Source: Cytobacillus sp. FSL H8-0458 (GTDB taxonomy: Bacteria > Bacillota > Bacilli > Bacillales > Cytobacillaceae). Taken from it: DNA of 64,000 nt. This document shows positions 61,968 through 64,000 of this stretch, one piece after another. Below the pieces are notes generated by a model, which was not told the origin of the DNA, did not search any database, and saw only the letters and a list, made by a program, of their open reading frames with translations. Position 1 is the first letter of the stretch; each line of letters opens with the position of its first letter. Made by a program: the position numbers and the translations under genes. The stretch covers positions 2,728,001 to 2,792,000 of the forward strand of contig NZ_JBBOBR010000001.1 of the NCBI RefSeq assembly GCF_038002165.1, read 5' to 3'.

Positions 61968-63926
61968 TTAAGCTGTTTGCGGCTTGGCCTGATCGTCTTT
62001 TTTTATGAAAACCTGCAATGCAATCAACAGGATAAAGATACCTAATCCTACAATATCAGTAACCCCTTCAGGGTAAATTAGGAGCAGGCCTCCTACAATT
62101 CCCAGCAGCCTTTCAAAAATATTTAACTTGCGAAGCCAGTAGCCAATTACGCCAGCTCCAATTGCCATCATACCTGCCAAAGCGGTGAATACTACCCAGA
62201 TTAAGTAATACCAGGTTGTATCGATCATTAATAACTCCGGTGACAGGACAAACATGTATGGGATAATAAAAGCCCCAATGGCAAGCTTGGATGCTGTTAC
62301 TCCTGTCTTTATCGGATCTCCTCCGGATACACCAGCTGCCGCAAATGCTGCAAGAGCAACTGGAGGTGTGACATCTGCCACAATACCGAAATAGAACACA
62401 AATAAGTGAGCAGATAAATCAGGTACGCCCAGAAGGATGATTGCTGGGGCAGCTATTGTTGATGTGATAACATAGTTTGCCGTTGTTGGTGATCCCATAC
62501 CAAGGATAATTGCTGCAACCATTGTCAGCATCAAAGTTGGGATCAACAGCCCGCCGGAAAGATCAAGCAGGCCATTCGCCATCTTTAATCCAAGCCCTGT
62601 CTTTACAACTACACCAACAATAATACCTGCCGCAGCTGTTGCTGCAGCAACGCCCAAAGCCGTACGTGCACCATCAACTAAAGCATCGATAGCATCTCTG
62701 AATCCAATACGCGTTTCTTTGCTAATCATACTTACTGCAACCGTAATGACAATTGACCAGAGAGCAGCACGTATTACGCTCATTCCGCTCATTAGCAGGA
62801 TGATAACTGCTAAAATCGGCAACAGCAGATAAATCTTCTTCATTACTTCTTTGCGGTTAGGCATCTCTTCATCTTTCAGACCTCTAAGACCTACACGTTT
62901 CGCTTCGAAGTGAGTCATGATCCAGACTCCTGCAAAATATAGAAGTGCAGGAATTGCAGCTGCCTTTGCAATATCCCAGTATGTAATGCCGCCGCCAATA
63001 AACTCAACCATCAGGAATGCAGCAGCACCCATGATTGGAGGCATAATCTGGCCGCCGGTTGATGCAGTCGCTTCAACTGCGCCAGCGAATTCTTTCTTGT
63101 AGCCAAGCTTTTTCATCATAGGGATGGTAAAAGAGCCTGAAGTTACTACATTAGCTACAGAACTTCCGCTAATTGTTCCCTGTAGTGCACTTGAGAAAAT
63201 GGCAACCTTCGCCGGTCCGCCAGTTCTCTTTCCGGCGATGGATACGGCCAAATCATTAAAATACTGGCCTACCCCCGTTTTTACAAGGAATGAACCAAAT
63301 AACAAGAATAGAAATATAAACGTAGCAGATACGCCTAGAGGGGTACCCAGGATTCCCTCGGTAGTAAAGAACATGGTCTGCACCAATCTTTCTAAATCAA
63401 GACCGCGGTGCGCCAAAAAGGCCGGCATATATGGCCCGAACATTGCATAGGCAAGAAAAATGACGGCAATAATGGTTATTGGAAGTCCAACCGCGCGCCT
63501 TGTCGCTTCCAGAACCAGAAGAACTGCAATTAGACCTACATAAAAATCGATCTCGGTCAGACGGCCGGCCCTCATGACAATTTCATCAATAAAAAGTGGC
63601 CAATAAGCTCCTACAGCAATACCCAGTATAGCTAAAATGATGTCGTACCAGGCAACTTTATGCTTTCTTCCCCTATCTTTCTTCCTTGCAGGGAATAACA
63701 GAAATATTAGGGCTAATGCAAAACCTAAATGAATCGAACGCTGCAGCTGGGCTGTAAGCATCCCGAAAACCCCTGTATATAAATGGAACAGTGAAAATGC
63801 TAAAAGCCCAAAAAAGACGATCCAGCCTAATACTCCTCCTAATTTCCTTGTACCAGCCTCTGGATCGTATTTTTCCAGCAATTTCTGCTGTTCCTCAAGA
63901 GATAATGTTTCCCCTTTATTTTCCAA
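61968..63926 (-). CDS. TRAP transporter permease, fused small and large subunits
   Basis: A 652-residue integral membrane protein with an N-terminal DctQ-like four-helix part (about 25-170) joined to the DctM-like large subunit. Marks are MVEFIGGG, MPPIMGAAAFLMVEFIGGGI, SGSSVANVVTSGSFTIPMMK and MGSPTTANYVITSTIAAPAI. This 4TM/12TM fusion goes with TAXI-type binding proteins, which should be encoded upstream, outside the window. TTG start, nine bases after AAGGAG. The substrate is probably a carboxylate or amino acid. Confidence 0.93.
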   Translation of the reverse strand: MENKGETLSLEEQQKLLEKYDPEAGTRKLGGVLGWIVFFGLLAFSLFHLYTGVFGMLTAQLQRSIHLGFALALIFLLFPARKKDRGRKHKVAWYDIILAILGIAVGAYWPLFIDEIVMRAGRLTEIDFYVGLIAVLLVLEATRRAVGLPITIIAVIFLAYAMFGPYMPAFLAHRGLDLERLVQTMFFTTEGILGTPLGVSATFIFLFLLFGSFLVKTGVGQYFNDLAVSIAGKRTGGPAKVAIFSSALQGTISGSSVANVVTSGSFTIPMMKKLGYKKEFAGAVEATASTGGQIMPPIMGAAAFLMVEFIGGGITYWDIAKAAAIPALLYFAGVWIMTHFEAKRVGLRGLKDEEMPNRKEVMKKIYLLLPILAVIILLMSGMSVIRAALWSIVITVAVSMISKETRIGFRDAIDALVDGARTALGVAAATAAAGIIVGVVVKTGLGLKMANGLLDLSGGLLIPTLMLTMVAAIILGMGSPTTANYVITSTIAAPAIILLGVPDLSAHLFVFYFGIVADVTPPVALAAFAAAGVSGGDPIKTGVTASKLAIGAFIIPYMFVLSPELLMIDTTWYYLIWVVFTALAGMMAIGAGVIGYWLRKLNIFERLLGIVGGLLLIYPEGVTDIVGLGIFILLIALQVFIKKDDQAKPQTA

Positions 63927-64000
63927 GGATATTCACTCCTTTCAACACCTCGATTAAGTTTATCTTTTTTGCCTTTATTCGTACCCATGTACCAGGTTCG
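63916..64000 (-). CDS. C-terminal end of an upstream ORF, possibly DUF1850
   Basis: A frame open to the window edge encodes EPGTWVRIKAKKINLIEVLK followed by GVNILGK and a stop, overlapping the TRAP start by 11 bases. TRAP-TAXI operons often carry a DUF1850 gene here, and the coupling overlap supports a real gene. The fragment of 27 codons is too short to name with confidence. Confidence 0.4.
   Translation of the reverse strand, partial: EPGTWVRIKAKKINLIEVLKGVNILGK

Noticed and set aside
1-64000. Insertion sequences, prophage or integrative element
   Set aside because: No transposase, integrase, phage structural gene or long terminal repeat seen; the tRNA-Val gene has no adjacent integrase or duplicated 3' end.

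Overview
This window looks like chromosomal DNA of a low-GC, endospore-forming Bacillaceae, closest in gene content to Bacillus, Cytobacillus or Mesobacillus. The pointers are strong AGGAGG ribosome binding sites, SigA, SigW, SigB and SigK-like promoters, T-box and TPP leaders, an alpha/beta-type SASP, Tgl transglutaminase, two YjcZ microproteins, flotillin/NfeD and bacillopeptidase F. I saw no transposase, prophage, CRISPR array or rRNA. Genus assignment is inference.

Layout, 1-18 kb: a DUF5667 secreted protein running off the left edge, an RND exporter (SwrC type), an NhaC-family transporter under a T-box with a tyrosine (UAC) specifier, prfC, a YfhP-like membrane protein, a nucleoside transporter, and a trehalose/isomaltose operon (treP-malL-treA). 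The tre promoter carries two TreR-type operators and a cre, but no treR is present. Then tatA, a sirtuin and ykvA. 18-22 kb: a TPP-riboswitch operon for thiamine-precursor uptake (thiY, an MTH1187-type thiamine-binding protein, thiX, thiZ, a TatD-like hydrolase). 22-32 kb: a Cys-rich secreted orphan, a sugar ABC importer lacking its ATPase, an ECF sigma/anti-sigma pair and, divergently, bpr.

32-46 kb: an ABC-F ribosome-protection protein behind a transcription attenuator, YjcZ microproteins, a SigW-type promoter driving nfeD-floT, a GDPD, a stand-alone MurE-like ligase whose DNPR motif is replaced, tgl with a SigK-like promoter, cstA, small charged proteins behind a SigB-like promoter, an XRE regulator with a palindromic operator, a coiled-coil protein and a 52-bp non-coding tandem repeat array. 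46-57 kb: an amt-nucleotidyltransferase-exonuclease operon with two GlnR/TnrA boxes; a SASP; ctaA; a four-gene operon (RpiR regulator, YjiH transporter, GNAT, enolase-superfamily racemase) that looks like a D- to L-amino-acid conversion module; and a glucose/maltose-type PTS gene with a phosphatase-family partner. The regulator and the PTS gene are separated by a duplicated set of GAA..CTTC motifs.

57-64 kb: a GNAT, proline dehydrogenase, a tRNA-Val(GAC), a SurA-like lipoprotein, a YczE-type membrane protein, a small WYL-like gene with a LexA-type box between its -35 and -10, and a TRAP transporter fusion. Many long ORFs begin upstream of the true start; starts here were moved to the codon that best fits the ribosome binding site. 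All functions are read from sequence motifs and remembered families; no database search was possible.
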